DNA of 64,000 nucleotides from Albimonas pacifica. Lineage in GTDB: Bacteria > Pseudomonadota > Alphaproteobacteria > Rhodobacterales > Rhodobacteraceae. Positions 55,851 through 64,000 of the stretch are shown piece after piece. The stretch is taken from the NCBI RefSeq assembly GCF_900113695.1, contig NZ_FOQH01000003.1:1-64000 (forward strand), given 5' to 3'. A model generated the notes under the pieces. It ran no database searches. It was given only the letters and a program-made list of their open reading frames with translations, and had not been told where the DNA came from. A program made the position numbers and the translations under genes. Positions within the stretch are counted from its first letter, which is position 1. Every line of letters starts with the position of its first letter.

Positions 55851-56647
55851 GCCGGAACCCTTTCGCGGGCGGGGGCGCGCAGGGCCGCGGGGGCGCCGGC
55901 GCGCAGGATGTCGTGAAGGTCGAGCGCCTGGGCCCGCAACGCGGCGACCTCCGGCGCGCGGGCGGCGCGCGCGAGCGCGGCGGCGGCCTCCGCCGCCTGC
56001 TCGCGGCGGCGGGCGCGCGCCGCCTCGTCCCGGGCGGGCGAGTAGCTGACATGGGCGCGTCCGACGCGGGCCTGGGTCAGGCGGTCGACATGGGCCCAGG
56101 CGCGGGCCTCGCGCGCTTCGTCCCAGGCGGGGAGCGGCCAGTCGAGCCCGAAGCGCGCGATCAGCGCCGCGGCGACGCCGGGGAACGGGCCCGTGGCGGC
56201 CTCGAACGGCGCCACCAGCAGCCGGCCGGCAACGCCGGTCAGCCCGGCGTGGAAGCGCACGTATTCCTCGAAGCCGAGTCCCGCGTCGTAGATCTCGGGC
56301 TCGCGCAGCAGCAGCGAGGCGACGGCCGCGTCGGGGGCGCGCAGCAGCAGGATCGCCGGCAGCCCCCGCCGCGCCGCCGCGCGCAGGGAGGCGGCGGCGT
56401 GCAGGTGCTGGGCGACCTGAAGCTGCGGCCAGGCCTCCCGCACGCAGCCCTCGATCCAGGAGTTGGCGGAGCGGGGAAACCCCTCCACCACCAGCTGGGT
56501 GCGGGGGCCCACCGCATGCTCCGGCCGCGCGAGACGGGCGAGCGGCAGGTAGAGCCGGTCCGCCTCCGCCAGGCGGTTGCGCAGCCGGCGGCGCAGCCGC
56601 GGCCAGGCGCGGGGCCGGGGCGGATCGGCGGAGGGGCTGGTCGGCAT
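55847..56647 (-). CDS. Sulfotransferase-like P-loop protein
   Basis: A 266-residue protein with a P-loop variant VVEGFPRSANSWIEGCV near residue 55. GFPRSxNSW is typical of PAPS-dependent sulfotransferases, where it binds the 5'-phosphosulfate. The second conserved region, LLRAPDAAVASLLLREPE, matches the 3'-phosphate site pattern (RxPxDxxxS). The donor-gene pair for PAPS is not in the window. Overlap with the methyltransferase gene supports joint action, perhaps on the exopolysaccharide. Confidence 0.72.
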   Translation of the reverse strand: MPTSPSADPPRPRAWPRLRRRLRNRLAEADRLYLPLARLARPEHAVGPRTQLVVEGFPRSANSWIEGCVREAWPQLQVAQHLHAAASLRAAARRGLPAILLLRAPDAAVASLLLREPEIYDAGLGFEEYVRFHAGLTGVAGRLLVAPFEAATGPFPGVAAALIARFGLDWPLPAWDEAREARAWAHVDRLTQARVGRAHVSYSPARDEAARARRREQAAEAAAALARAARAPEVAALRAQALDLHDILRAGAPAALRAPARERVPA

Positions 56648-56764
56648 GGGGCCTCCCGTGCGGAGCCGCGGCGCGGCGGGGGGATCGGTGTCCTGGGAAC
56701 GATATGTTTACCAGTCTCGTTAAGATTGCGTTTCGACGCGGCGCGATCGGCGAGGGGAGACAGC

Positions 56765-58072
56765 ATGGAGCGGACCGCGGACCCTGCCGGCGCCCGGTCG
56801 CCGGGCGCGCCGCGGCGCGGGCGGTTCCTGCGCGCGCTGGGCGGGGCGGCGCTGGCCACGCTGGCGGCGCGGGCGGCGCAGTTCGCCATGGCGCTGGCGC
56901 TGGGGGCGCAGCTGGGCCCCGCGGGCTTCGGCCAGGCGGCCTTCGCGCTGGGGGCGGGGACGCTGGCGGGCCAGCTCGGCGCCGGCGGCTGGCCCGCGCT
57001 CGCCGTGCGCCGGACCGAGGCGCTGGCCGCCCGGCCGGCCGAGCTGCGGCGGCTGATGGCGATCTCGACCCGCGCGGCGCTGCGCGGCGGGCTGGCGGCG
57101 GCGGGCCTGCTGGCGGCGGTCGCCGCGGGGCTTGCGCTGGCCGGCGGGGCGGGGGGGCTCGCCGAGGGGCTCGCCCTCGCCGCCCTCGTCGCCCCCGGCG
57201 CGGCGCTGCGGCGGCTGGGGCGCCAGCAGCTCTCGGCCCTGTTCCGCCCCGCGGCCGGCGTCGCGCTCGAGGATCTTGCCGCCCCCGCCGCGACCCTGGC
57301 GGCGGCGCTGGCGGCCTGGCCGCTGGGCGGGCTCGCGGGGTTCGGGGGGGCGGCGACGGCCGTGGCGGTCTTCGCGGCGGCGGGGGCGGCCTCGGGCTGG
57401 GCCTCGCTGGCGCTGGCGCGGCGCGTGGCGCCGCCCGGCGCGCCGACGGGCGGAGAGCCTGCGATCTGGGCCGCAGAGGCGCGGGCGCTGCTGCCCTCGC
57501 TCGCGCCGCGGATGCTGCTGGCGCGGGCGGACATGCTGCTGATCGCGCCGCTGCTGGGGTTCGAGGCGGCGGGCCTCTATGCCGCCGCGCAGCGCCTGGC
57601 CTTCCTGATCAGCGCGCCGCCCCTGCTGCTGGCGCAGGTGCTGCAGCCCTGGATCAGCCGGGCGCTGCATGCGCGCGACCGGCGCCGGCTGCTGCGGACG
57701 CTGGGCGGGGGCGCGGCGGCGATCCTGGGCTGGGGCGCGCCCGCCGCGGCGGTGGTGATCGCCTGGCCCGAGGCGCCCACGCGCCTGTTCGGCGAGGCCT
57801 TCGGGCCGGCCGGGCCGGCGCTCGCGCCGCTGGCGCTGGCCGAGCTCGCGGCCTCGCTGGCGGCGCCGCTGATGGTGGCGGCGATCTCGGGACCGGGAAT
57901 GCGGGCGCTGGGGCGGGCGGGTCTGGCGCTGGCCGCGGCTCAGGCGCTGGCGATCGCGGCGGTCGCGCCCTCGGCCGGCGCGGCGGGGGCCGCCTGGACC
58001 GTCTGCGCCACGGCCTGGGCGCTGGCGCTGGTCACGGCGCTGGCGGCGCGGGGCGCGCTGCCGGGGCGCTGA
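56765..58072 (+). CDS. Polysaccharide flippase (Wzx/oligosaccharide-lipid translocase-like)
   Basis: A 435-residue membrane protein, Ala/Gly/Leu-rich, with about 12 helices and the MOP-superfamily start ALGGAALATLAARAAQFAMALALG...LGPAGFGQAAFALG. It presumably moves undecaprenyl-linked repeat units across the inner membrane. The charged cytoplasmic loops (RRTEALAARPAELRRL and RALHARDRRRLLRTL) and midpoint LARADMLLIAPLLGFEAAGLYAAAQRLA are typical. It is opposite in direction to the neighbouring polymerase-like gene. Confidence 0.82.
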   Translation: MERTADPAGARSPGAPRRGRFLRALGGAALATLAARAAQFAMALALGAQLGPAGFGQAAFALGAGTLAGQLGAGGWPALAVRRTEALAARPAELRRLMAISTRAALRGGLAAAGLLAAVAAGLALAGGAGGLAEGLALAALVAPGAALRRLGRQQLSALFRPAAGVALEDLAAPAATLAAALAAWPLGGLAGFGGAATAVAVFAAAGAASGWASLALARRVAPPGAPTGGEPAIWAAEARALLPSLAPRMLLARADMLLIAPLLGFEAAGLYAAAQRLAFLISAPPLLLAQVLQPWISRALHARDRRRLLRTLGGGAAAILGWGAPAAAVVIAWPEAPTRLFGEAFGPAGPALAPLALAELAASLAAPLMVAAISGPGMRALGRAGLALAAAQALAIAAVAPSAGAAGAAWTVCATAWALALVTALAARGALPGR

Positions 58073-58079
58073 GCGCCGC

Positions 58080-59438
58080 TCACGCCCAGGCGGGCGCCCG
58101 CTCGCGGGCCGTCGAGCGCCGGCGCCACTGCACGCTCAGCCACGAGATCACGGCGATGGCGACCACGATGCGCAGCGAGGCGCGGATCGGGTAGGTCTGC
58201 AGCTTCAGCAGGCACACGAGGTAGAGGGGGAACAGCGCCGCGCTCACCGCGTCCCCGTCGCGGAAGAAGCCGAGCGTGAGCTGGCGCGTGGCCGCGAGGC
58301 AGGCCGCGAACAGCATCGGCGCCGCCAGCGGATGGAAATGAACCGCCTCGCCGAAGGCGGAGAAGGGGACGTAGATGTTGATGCGCTGCTCCATGTCGCC
58401 CACGTCGAAGCCGTCGAGGAACGAGGGCAGGGGGCTGAAGCTCAGCGCCTGGTAGCCCGGATCGTAGACCGGCGCGTGGCGCAGGGCGTTGGCGAAGCTC
58501 ATGCCCGCGTCGAAGGAGGTGGCGCCCAGCTTGGCCGCGAGCCAGCCCAGGTGGCCCACGTCCAGCGCCTCGATCACCGGCAGGACCGAGCCGAGCCCCT
58601 GGGTCGCATGCCCCCGCCCGGCGAGCGCCACCACGAAGCAGCCCAGGATCAGCAGCGTGTAGACCGCGAAGGCGACCGCCCCGCGCAGCCCGCCCCGGCG
58701 GCGGGAGAACACGCGGCCCATGAAGAACACGAAGACGTAGACCATCAGGTAGCGCGAGTAGACCGCCAAGCTGAAGGCGAAGGCATAGGCGCAGACGCCC
58801 AGCAGCAGGGCGGTCTGCAGGTCGGGGCCGCGGCGCGGCGCGGCCTCCTCCCCCGGCTCGCCGCGGTCGCGGATCGCCAGCAGCAGGAAGGCGGGCAGGG
58901 CCAGCGGGCGGAGCACGTTGTTGACGAAGGCGCCCAGGCCCAGCCCGACGCCGTTGCGCGTCGGGTCGGCGAGCGAGAGATACTCGCTGTTCAGCACGAA
59001 GGCGTCGCGGTCGATCATCGCCAGGTGCAGCCCGCAGACCGTGGCGGCGAGCACGGCGTAGAGCCGCGCGGCCCCGCTGGCGCGGGCGCGGGCCAGCGCC
59101 GCACGCAGCGCGCGCGCAGCGTCCGAGGGTCCCGTCGCCTGCGGCGCCGGCCGCCAGCCGATCACCGACAGCGGGCCGATCAGCGCCTGCACGGAGAAGA
59201 ACAGGGCGGTGGGGGCGAACTGCTCCCCCAGCCGGATGGTGGGCATCGGCGAGAGGCCCATCGCGGGCAGGTGCACGCCCGCGGCGATCACCGCCCAGAG
59301 GGCGAGGATCCCCGCGAAGCAGAACCCGCTCCACATCACCGCTGGCGCGTACCAGGCGGTGCGGCGCCAGCAGAAAAGGACGCAGAGTCCTGAGAAGCCG
59401 GCGGCGGCGAGGCCTGCCGGCAGAAGGTCGGGCGGCAT
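58080..59438 (-). CDS. Polymerase-like multi-pass membrane protein (Wzy candidate)
   Basis: A 452-residue protein with about ten to twelve membrane helices and a large periplasmic loop (about 290-370) between late helices, as in O-antigen or exopolysaccharide polymerases. No single catalytic motif is expected in this family. Features seen: Tyr/Arg clusters in SRYLMVYVFVFFMG, a loop with GRGHATQGLGS, and a basic tail. Its position between flippase and gmd fits a Wzy polymerase, but direct homology cannot be verified here. Confidence 0.65.
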   Translation of the reverse strand: MPPDLLPAGLAAAGFSGLCVLFCWRRTAWYAPAVMWSGFCFAGILALWAVIAAGVHLPAMGLSPMPTIRLGEQFAPTALFFSVQALIGPLSVIGWRPAPQATGPSDAARALRAALARARASGAARLYAVLAATVCGLHLAMIDRDAFVLNSEYLSLADPTRNGVGLGLGAFVNNVLRPLALPAFLLLAIRDRGEPGEEAAPRRGPDLQTALLLGVCAYAFAFSLAVYSRYLMVYVFVFFMGRVFSRRRGGLRGAVAFAVYTLLILGCFVVALAGRGHATQGLGSVLPVIEALDVGHLGWLAAKLGATSFDAGMSFANALRHAPVYDPGYQALSFSPLPSFLDGFDVGDMEQRINIYVPFSAFGEAVHFHPLAAPMLFAACLAATRQLTLGFFRDGDAVSAALFPLYLVCLLKLQTYPIRASLRIVVAIAVISWLSVQWRRRSTARERAPAWA

Positions 59439-59533
59439 GAGAAGCTCCCGGCGCCGTTCTGGTCGGGAGCAGGATCGCCGCTCAGGGTAAAGGCGGCGTT
59501 AACCGACCCGTCCCAGGGAGGGGCCGGCCGGGG

Positions 59534-59785
59534 TCAGGCGGATTGGGTGTGAAGCTCGGCGCGGGTCTTCGCCTTGGCGCGGTCGCGCTCGGAGATCGCG
59601 TCGACGGTCACGGGCTGCAGGCGTCGGCGGCCTGCGGCGCGGGCCTGGAGGCCCGCCACGATCAGCGCCACCGCGACCCCGCCGGCCGAATGGGCCGCCA
59701 GCGCCATCATCAGCGGCAGGTCCATCAGCAGCGCCGTCAGGAGGAACATCAGTCCCGAAGTCGTGCCCAGAACAAGAGCACCCAT
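59534..59785 (-). CDS. Small membrane protein of unknown function
   Basis: An 83-residue protein with two hydrophobic helices (LVLGTTSGLMFLLTALLMDL and MMALAAHSAGGVAVALIVAG) and a soluble basic tail. ATG 59785 is preferred to the GTG 59791, since GAGG lies five bases upstream of the ATG. No family recognised. It lies between the polymerase-like gene and gmd on the same strand and may belong to the cluster. Confidence 0.55.
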   Translation of the reverse strand: MGALVLGTTSGLMFLLTALLMDLPLMMALAAHSAGGVAVALIVAGLQARAAGRRRLQPVTVDAISERDRAKAKTRAELHTQSA

Positions 59786-59980
59786 ACGCACCTCTCACAC
59801 GCTACACGTCCGATGCCTCCGCCCGACGCGGACCAGCCCGCAGCGGGGTGCCTGGAGACATTGACCGGACAACCCTAGAGAGTTTGATATGAACCTCCGC
59901 TGAAGATTCGCGCGGATCGCGAGATCCGGCCGTTCGGACAACCGTTTCCCGGGCCGACGGGACGCGCCGCAGGGCGTCGC

Positions 59981-61048
59981 TCAGGCCATCCGTTCGGCAC
60001 GGGGCAGGCCCTCGCGTCCCATCAGCTCGAGATCGGCGGCGACCATCTCGCCCACCAGCGAATCGAAGTCGCTTCTGTGGGTCCAGCCCAGCCGCTCGCG
60101 CGCCTTGGCCGGGTCGCCGATCAGCAGGTCGACCTCGGCGGGGCGGAAATAGCGGGGGTCGATCTCCACCCGGATCTCGCCCGAGGCCGCGTCGATCCCC
60201 TTCTCGGCCAGACCCTCGCCCTTCCAGTCGAGCGCGATGCCCGCGGCGGCGAAGGCGCGCGAGGCGAAGCTGCGCACCGAATGCGTCTCCCCCGTGGCCA
60301 GCACGTAGTCGTCGGGCGTCTCCTGCTGGAGGATCCGCCACATCCCCTCGACATAGTCGCGCGCATGCCCCCAGTCGCGCCGCGCGTCGAGGTTGCCCAG
60401 GTAGAGCCGGTCCTGCAGCCCCAGCGCGATCGCCGCCACGGCGCGGGTGATCTTGCGGGTCACGAAGGTCTCCCCCCGCAGCGGGCTCTCGTGGTTGAAC
60501 AGGATCCCGTTCGAGGCGTGCAGGCCCCAGGCCTCGCGGTAGTTCACCGTGATCCAGTAGGCGTAGAGCTTGGCGCAGGCGTAGGGGCTGCGGGGGTGGA
60601 AGGGGGTCGTCTCCCGCTGCGGCGTCTCGGCGACCTGGCCGTAGAGCTCGGAGGTCGAGGCCTGGTAGAAGCGGCAGGCCCCCTCCAGCCCCAGGATGCG
60701 GATCGCCTCCAGCAGGCGCAGCGTGCCCAGGGCGTCGGCGTTGGCGGTGTACTCGGGCGTCTCGAAGCTGACCTGGACGTGGGACTGGGCGGCGAGGTTG
60801 TAGACCTCGTGCGGGCGCACCTCCTGCATGATGCGGATCAGGTTCGAGCCGTCGGTCATGTCGCCGTGATGCAGGCGGAAGCGGACGTTGCCCTCGTGCG
60901 GGTCGCGGTAGAGGTGGTCGACGCGGGCGGTGTTGAACGACGAGGCGCGGCGCTTCAGGCCATGCACCTCGTAGCCCTTCTCGAGCAGCAGTTCGGCGAG
61001 ATAGGCGCCGTCCTGTCCGGTGACGCCGGTGATCAGGGCGCGTTTCAT
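59981..61048 (-). CDS. gmd: GDP-mannose 4,6-dehydratase
   Basis: A 355-residue extended SDR making GDP-4-keto-6-deoxymannose, precursor of GDP-fucose, GDP-rhamnose and related sugars. The Rossmann motif GVTGQDG (8-14) is intact. The STSELYGQ segment (131-138) and YACAK (Y156, K160) supply the catalytic triad. [17 protein letters not shown] is the family's conserved substrate region. No fcl/rmd partner gene is visible in the window. It is on the same strand as the glycosyltransferase and initiating transferase. Confidence 0.95.
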   Translation of the reverse strand: MKRALITGVTGQDGAYLAELLLEKGYEVHGLKRRASSFNTARVDHLYRDPHEGNVRFRLHHGDMTDGSNLIRIMQEVRPHEVYNLAAQSHVQVSFETPEYTANADALGTLRLLEAIRILGLEGACRFYQASTSELYGQVAETPQRETTPFHPRSPYACAKLYAYWITVNYREAWGLHASNGILFNHESPLRGETFVTRKITRAVAAIALGLQDRLYLGNLDARRDWGHARDYVEGMWRILQQETPDDYVLATGETHSVRSFASRAFAAAGIALDWKGEGLAEKGIDAASGEIRVEIDPRYFRPAEVDLLIGDPAKARERLGWTHRSDFDSLVGEMVAADLELMGREGLPRAERMA

Positions 61049-61115
61049 GGGGCGGCTCCATTCGCGGTTCGGGTCGGGGACGCCCCGGGGGAGGGCGTGG
61101 AAAAGGCGGACGGGG

Positions 61116-62543
61116 TCATCCGCGTCTCGCCAGGCGGGCGGCGGGCAGGGCGGGCTCCTCGAAGGGCGCGGCGCGCGCCGGCGGACCGAAGACGGAGGGC
61201 GCGGGCGCCCCGCGGCCGGCGGCGGCCATGGCCCGAAGCTCGAGCTCGGCCGAGGCGATGGCCGAGGCGCGGTCCCAGCGGGCCAGCGCACGGGCCCGCG
61301 CCGCCTCGCCGAGCGCCGCGCGCATGCGGGGGGCCGCGGCCAGGGCGGCGATCGCCTCGGCGAAGGCGGCCGCTTCGCCCGGCGGCGTGACGAGCCCGCA
61401 GCCCGCGACCTCCGCGGCGAGCTGCGTGCCCTCCGCCGCCGTCGCCGCCACCGGCCGCCCGGAGGCGAGCATGTTGGCGAGCTTCGAAGGCAGCACCAGG
61501 TCCGCCGCGCCCGCCACCTGCGGCAGCAGGTGCAGGTCCGCGAGGCCCAGCAGATCCCCCAGCCGGTTCATCGGCTGCAGCGGGCGCAGGGCGAGGTTGG
61601 GCAGGTCGCCCCCCTCCGCCCGCAGGCGGGCCATCCCCGGCCCCTCCCCGCAGATCACGAAGACCAGGTCCTCCAGCCCCGGGCGGCCGGCGAGGCGGCG
61701 GGCGGCCTCCAGCACCAGGCCGAGCCCCTGCTTCGCGCCCAGATTGCCCGAGTAGAGCGCCACGCGCCGCCCCTCGAGCCCCCACTCGCGCCGGTAGGGC
61801 GAGGGGCCTGGGAGCGGGCGGATCGAATCCTCCGCCCAGTTGCGCAGTTCGCGGATGCGGCCGGGGGGGACGCCCTTCGCGGCCAGTTTCGCGCGCATCG
61901 CCGGGGAGATCGCCGAGACCCGGTCGAAGCGGCGCAGCAGCCCGGCCTCGAAGCGCAGCGCGGCGCGGGCGGCGAGGCGGCCGGCGCGGCCGCGCGAATC
62001 GATCAGCCCGGCGCCGAACGCCGCCTCGGCCTCGAAATCCTGCACGTGCAGCCAGGCGGGGACGCCCGCGAGGCGCGCGGCGGCCAGCGCCGCGGGCGCC
62101 GCGAGCGCCGCGGGCGCCACGGCCAGCACCGCGTCGACCCCGCGCAGGGCGCGGGCCAGCAGCGGGGGCGACGCGGCGGCGGCCCAGCTCGCCTGCTGCA
62201 GGATGCGGCGGGCGGCGGTGGGGCGGGCGGGGATCGGGTGCGGGCAGCGGATCACCTGCACCCCGCGCTCCTCGCGCGCCGACCAGCCGCGGCCGTGGCC
62301 CGGCATCGGCGCCCAGGCGGGATACCAGGGCGTGGCCGAGACCACCGTCACCGCGTGTCCGCAGGCGGCCAGCCCCTCGGCCAGGCCGGTGGTGTAGATC
62401 GCCACGCCGACCGGCTCGGGCGCGTAGTTCATGCCCAGCACCAGCAGGCGCATCCCCGGAGCGGCGGCCGGCGGCGGCGCCTCGAGGCGGAGCGGCGCGC
62501 GGGGCAGGAGCGTGGGCGCCGGGAAGGTCGGTCGTCGGGTCAT
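61116..62543 (-). CDS. WcaI-like family 4 glycosyltransferase
   Basis: About 475 residues. The conserved start of the colanic-acid WcaI group, [20 protein letters not shown], comes after a 30-residue Pro/Arg-rich leader. The GT4 donor site is present as [14 protein letters not shown] and the C-terminal [16 protein letters not shown] with the E-rich loop. It probably adds a fucose- or mannose-type sugar to the repeat unit. ATG 62543 is used because AGGCGAGG lies just upstream; 62558 and an internal start are also possible. Confidence 0.85.
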   Translation of the reverse strand: MTRRPTFPAPTLLPRAPLRLEAPPPAAAPGMRLLVLGMNYAPEPVGVAIYTTGLAEGLAACGHAVTVVSATPWYPAWAPMPGHGRGWSAREERGVQVIRCPHPIPARPTAARRILQQASWAAAASPPLLARALRGVDAVLAVAPAALAAPAALAAARLAGVPAWLHVQDFEAEAAFGAGLIDSRGRAGRLAARAALRFEAGLLRRFDRVSAISPAMRAKLAAKGVPPGRIRELRNWAEDSIRPLPGPSPYRREWGLEGRRVALYSGNLGAKQGLGLVLEAARRLAGRPGLEDLVFVICGEGPGMARLRAEGGDLPNLALRPLQPMNRLGDLLGLADLHLLPQVAGAADLVLPSKLANMLASGRPVAATAAEGTQLAAEVAGCGLVTPPGEAAAFAEAIAALAAAPRMRAALGEAARARALARWDRASAIASAELELRAMAAAGRGAPAPSVFGPPARAAPFEEPALPAARLARRG

Positions 62544-62607
62544 GGGCCTCGCCTGCATTGGGGAACGGGGGAAGGGCGTCCGGCGGCGGACGGGGGGCGG
62601 CGATCGG

Positions 62608-63489
62608 TCAACGGCCGTCTCCGCGCAGCACGATGGCGGCGGTGCGCAGGATCACCCGCAGGTCGGCGGCCAGCGACAGCTCGCGCCAGTAGCGGGCGTC
62701 CTCGACCGCGCGCAGGGCGAAGTCGCCGCCCTCCCCGCGCGGCCCGATCTGCCAGAAGCCGGTGAGACCGGGGCGCAGGCTCTCGTAGAGCTCGGGCATC
62801 GCGTGCATCCGGCGCTGCGGCGGCGTGTAGGGGCGGGGCCCGACCAGGCTCATGTCGCCCGTGAAGACGTTCCAGAGCTGCGGCAGCTCGTCGAGCGAGG
62901 AGCGGCGCAGCAGCCGCCCCGCGGGGATCACGCGCGGGTCGCGGTCGAGCTTCTGGCGACGCTCCCACTCCGCCGCGGCGGCGGGGTCGTCGGCCAGCAG
63001 GCGGTCGAGCTCGGCCTCGGCGTCGGGGGCCATGGTACGGATCTTCCAGCAGGTGAAGCGGCGCCCGCCGCGCCCGACCCGCACCTGCCCGTAGAAGGCC
63101 GGCGCCCGGCCCGAGCGGGGGTCGAGCCGCACCCAGGCCGCCAGCAGCGCCACCAGCGGCAGCGCGATCGGGGCCGCGGCGAGCACCAGCGCCAGGTCCA
63201 GCCAGCGCTTGGCGTAGGTCGCGTAGAGCCCCCGGGGCGGCGCGAAGACCGGCGGGCGCTGGGCGGCGCGGGCCCGGGTCTCGCCGTCGCGCAGCGCGGC
63301 GTCGACCACCAGCCGCAGGTTCGGCCAGCTCGCGGCGTCGCGCAGGGCCAGCGCCCGCCAGGCCTGGGGATCGTCGTCGGCGGGGCCGGGCGGCTGGCCC
63401 GGCCGCCCCGCCGTCTGCGGTCGCGGGAGCGGCCCAGGGGCCGGCTGGGCGTGCGGCCGGGATGCGGCGCGGGGCGGCATGATCGCCAT
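62608..63489 (-). CDS. Exopolysaccharide initiating sugar-phosphate transferase (polyisoprenyl-P)
   Basis: A 293-residue member of the bacterial sugar transferase family. It begins with a Pro-rich segment, then a membrane re-entrant helix (LALVLAAAPIALPLVALLAAW) followed by the catalytic domain: VGRGGRRFTCWKIRTM, LLRRSSLDELPQLWNV and GDMSLVGPRP. It loads the first sugar phosphate onto undecaprenyl phosphate. The N-terminal multi-helix region of full WcaJ/PssY is absent, so it is a short form. GGAG lies six bases ahead of ATG 63489. Confidence 0.92.
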   Translation of the reverse strand: MAIMPPRAASRPHAQPAPGPLPRPQTAGRPGQPPGPADDDPQAWRALALRDAASWPNLRLVVDAALRDGETRARAAQRPPVFAPPRGLYATYAKRWLDLALVLAAAPIALPLVALLAAWVRLDPRSGRAPAFYGQVRVGRGGRRFTCWKIRTMAPDAEAELDRLLADDPAAAAEWERRQKLDRDPRVIPAGRLLRRSSLDELPQLWNVFTGDMSLVGPRPYTPPQRRMHAMPELYESLRPGLTGFWQIGPRGEGGDFALRAVEDARYWRELSLAADLRVILRTAAIVLRGDGR

Positions 63490-63844
63490 TCGGCTCTCCG
63501 TCCGTCGACCTGTCGTTGCGGGGGCCGGGCCCGGGGTCCTCCCCGGTCCAAGCCGCCGCCCCGCCAGGGCCCCCATCGCTCCCGTCCTCGGCCCGCAGAA
63601 TTCCCGGGAATGGTTAACTCGCCCTTAAGTATGGCGGCGAAAAGTGAACGGGCCGGCGGAACAGCCGGTCGGCGCCGCGCCGCGGCGTCGCCCGCGTCCT
63701 CGTGAAGGGACCGAAACCCGAGATGCGGCGCCGTCGATTCGACCTCCGGCCGGGGCTCTCGCCCGCCAGGCCGACCCTCTCCGCCGTGCGGAAGAACGCC
63801 GCCGGCCGCCCGCGCCGCCTCTCCCCCGATTCCGGAGCCGCTCG
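63490..63844. other. Divergent spacer between the initiating transferase and the last gene
   Basis: About 355 bases without a convincing gene. It must contain promoters for both directions. A stretch around 63607-63640 (ATGGTTAACTCGCCCTTAAG) is the only AT-rich part and might be an operator or promoter, but no clear consensus is present. The short minus-strand frames across it are chance. Confidence 0.4.
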
Positions 63845-64000
63845 ATGAACGACCAGTCTCCGCCCCCCCAGGCGCGCGACTCGCGACCCGCCCATTCGCC
63901 GCGGGCGCTGCCGCCCCGCCGGCCGCCGGCGCCTGCGCCGGACCTGTTCGAACCCCGCGCCCTGCTGCGCCTGCTGCGGCGGGAGGCCTGGCGCATCGCG
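63845..64000 (+). CDS. Probable polysaccharide chain-length regulator / tyrosine-kinase-type protein, N-terminus only
   Basis: The first 52 codons, open to the window end. After a Pro/Arg-rich start (MNDQSPPPQARDS...PPRRPPAPAP) comes FEPRALLRLLRREAWRIA, typical of the cytoplasmic lead-in to the first membrane helix of Wzz/PCP proteins of exopolysaccharide loci. The rest lies beyond the window, so the call rests on this pattern and on location. The start is the ATG at 63845. Confidence 0.55.
   Translation, partial: MNDQSPPPQARDSRPAHSPRALPPRRPPAPAPDLFEPRALLRLLRREAWRIA

Overview
The window is very GC-rich chromosomal DNA from an alphaproteobacterium, most likely a Rhodobacterales (Rhodobacteraceae-type) species. 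The evidence is the kdsD-lptC-lptA-lptB-rpoN-hpf-ptsN gene order, two exported proteins with VPLPA-type C-terminal sorting signals, the hsp20-DUF1150 pair, a stand-alone short RNase D and an NDUFA9-like protein. The genus cannot be fixed from sequence alone. No rRNA or CRISPR array was found; there are two tRNA genes (Val-CAC and Leu-CAG).

Layout. Bases 1-2763 are an accessory edge: the right end of an IS66-family element, a lone PD-(D/E)XK nuclease-like gene, and visibly less GC-rich DNA that stops at the 3' end of tRNA-Val. From there the window is mostly housekeeping. It holds gph, glmU-glmS (UDP-GlcNAc precursors), fmt/def (formyl-Met start and processing), a MalY-type PLP enzyme, an SLC13-type transporter, DUF808, hsp20-DUF1150 and hupE. 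These are followed by the lipopolysaccharide transport and sigma-54 operon, RNase D, an NDUFA9-like reductase and a ferric-reductase-like flavoprotein.

Bases 31091-36578 form a tightly overlapping five-gene minus-strand operon: dihydroorotase, two paralogous MFS exporters, and two glycosyltransferase-like enzymes of the TIGR04283/TIGR04282 types. Next come ygfZ, an epimerase-like gene, queG, a VPLPA protein, gst, a cNMP-binding-like membrane protein, mtgA, then glutamate synthase (gltD-GFA-gltB), uppP, a quinone oxidoreductase and a Nudix hydrolase. Bases 55059-64000 are an exopolysaccharide locus of Wzx/Wzy type: methyltransferase, sulfotransferase-like protein, flippase, polymerase-like membrane protein, gmd, a WcaI-like glycosyltransferase, the initiating sugar-phosphate transferase, and the first codons of a probable chain-length regulator. 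glmU/glmS, uppP and mtgA supply or recycle the nucleotide sugars and undecaprenyl carrier that this locus and peptidoglycan synthesis both need.

The most unusual feature is a family of about 260-270 bp intergenic elements, found four times (10363-10634, 36658-36919, 37861-38118, 44847-45117). Each folds into a long nested palindrome whose arms and apical stem differ between copies but always stay complementary, followed by a conserved tail ending in an identical 17-mer. Two copies flank ygfZ in inverted orientation, and the 17-mer recurs in two further intergenic spaces. I do not recognise this family.
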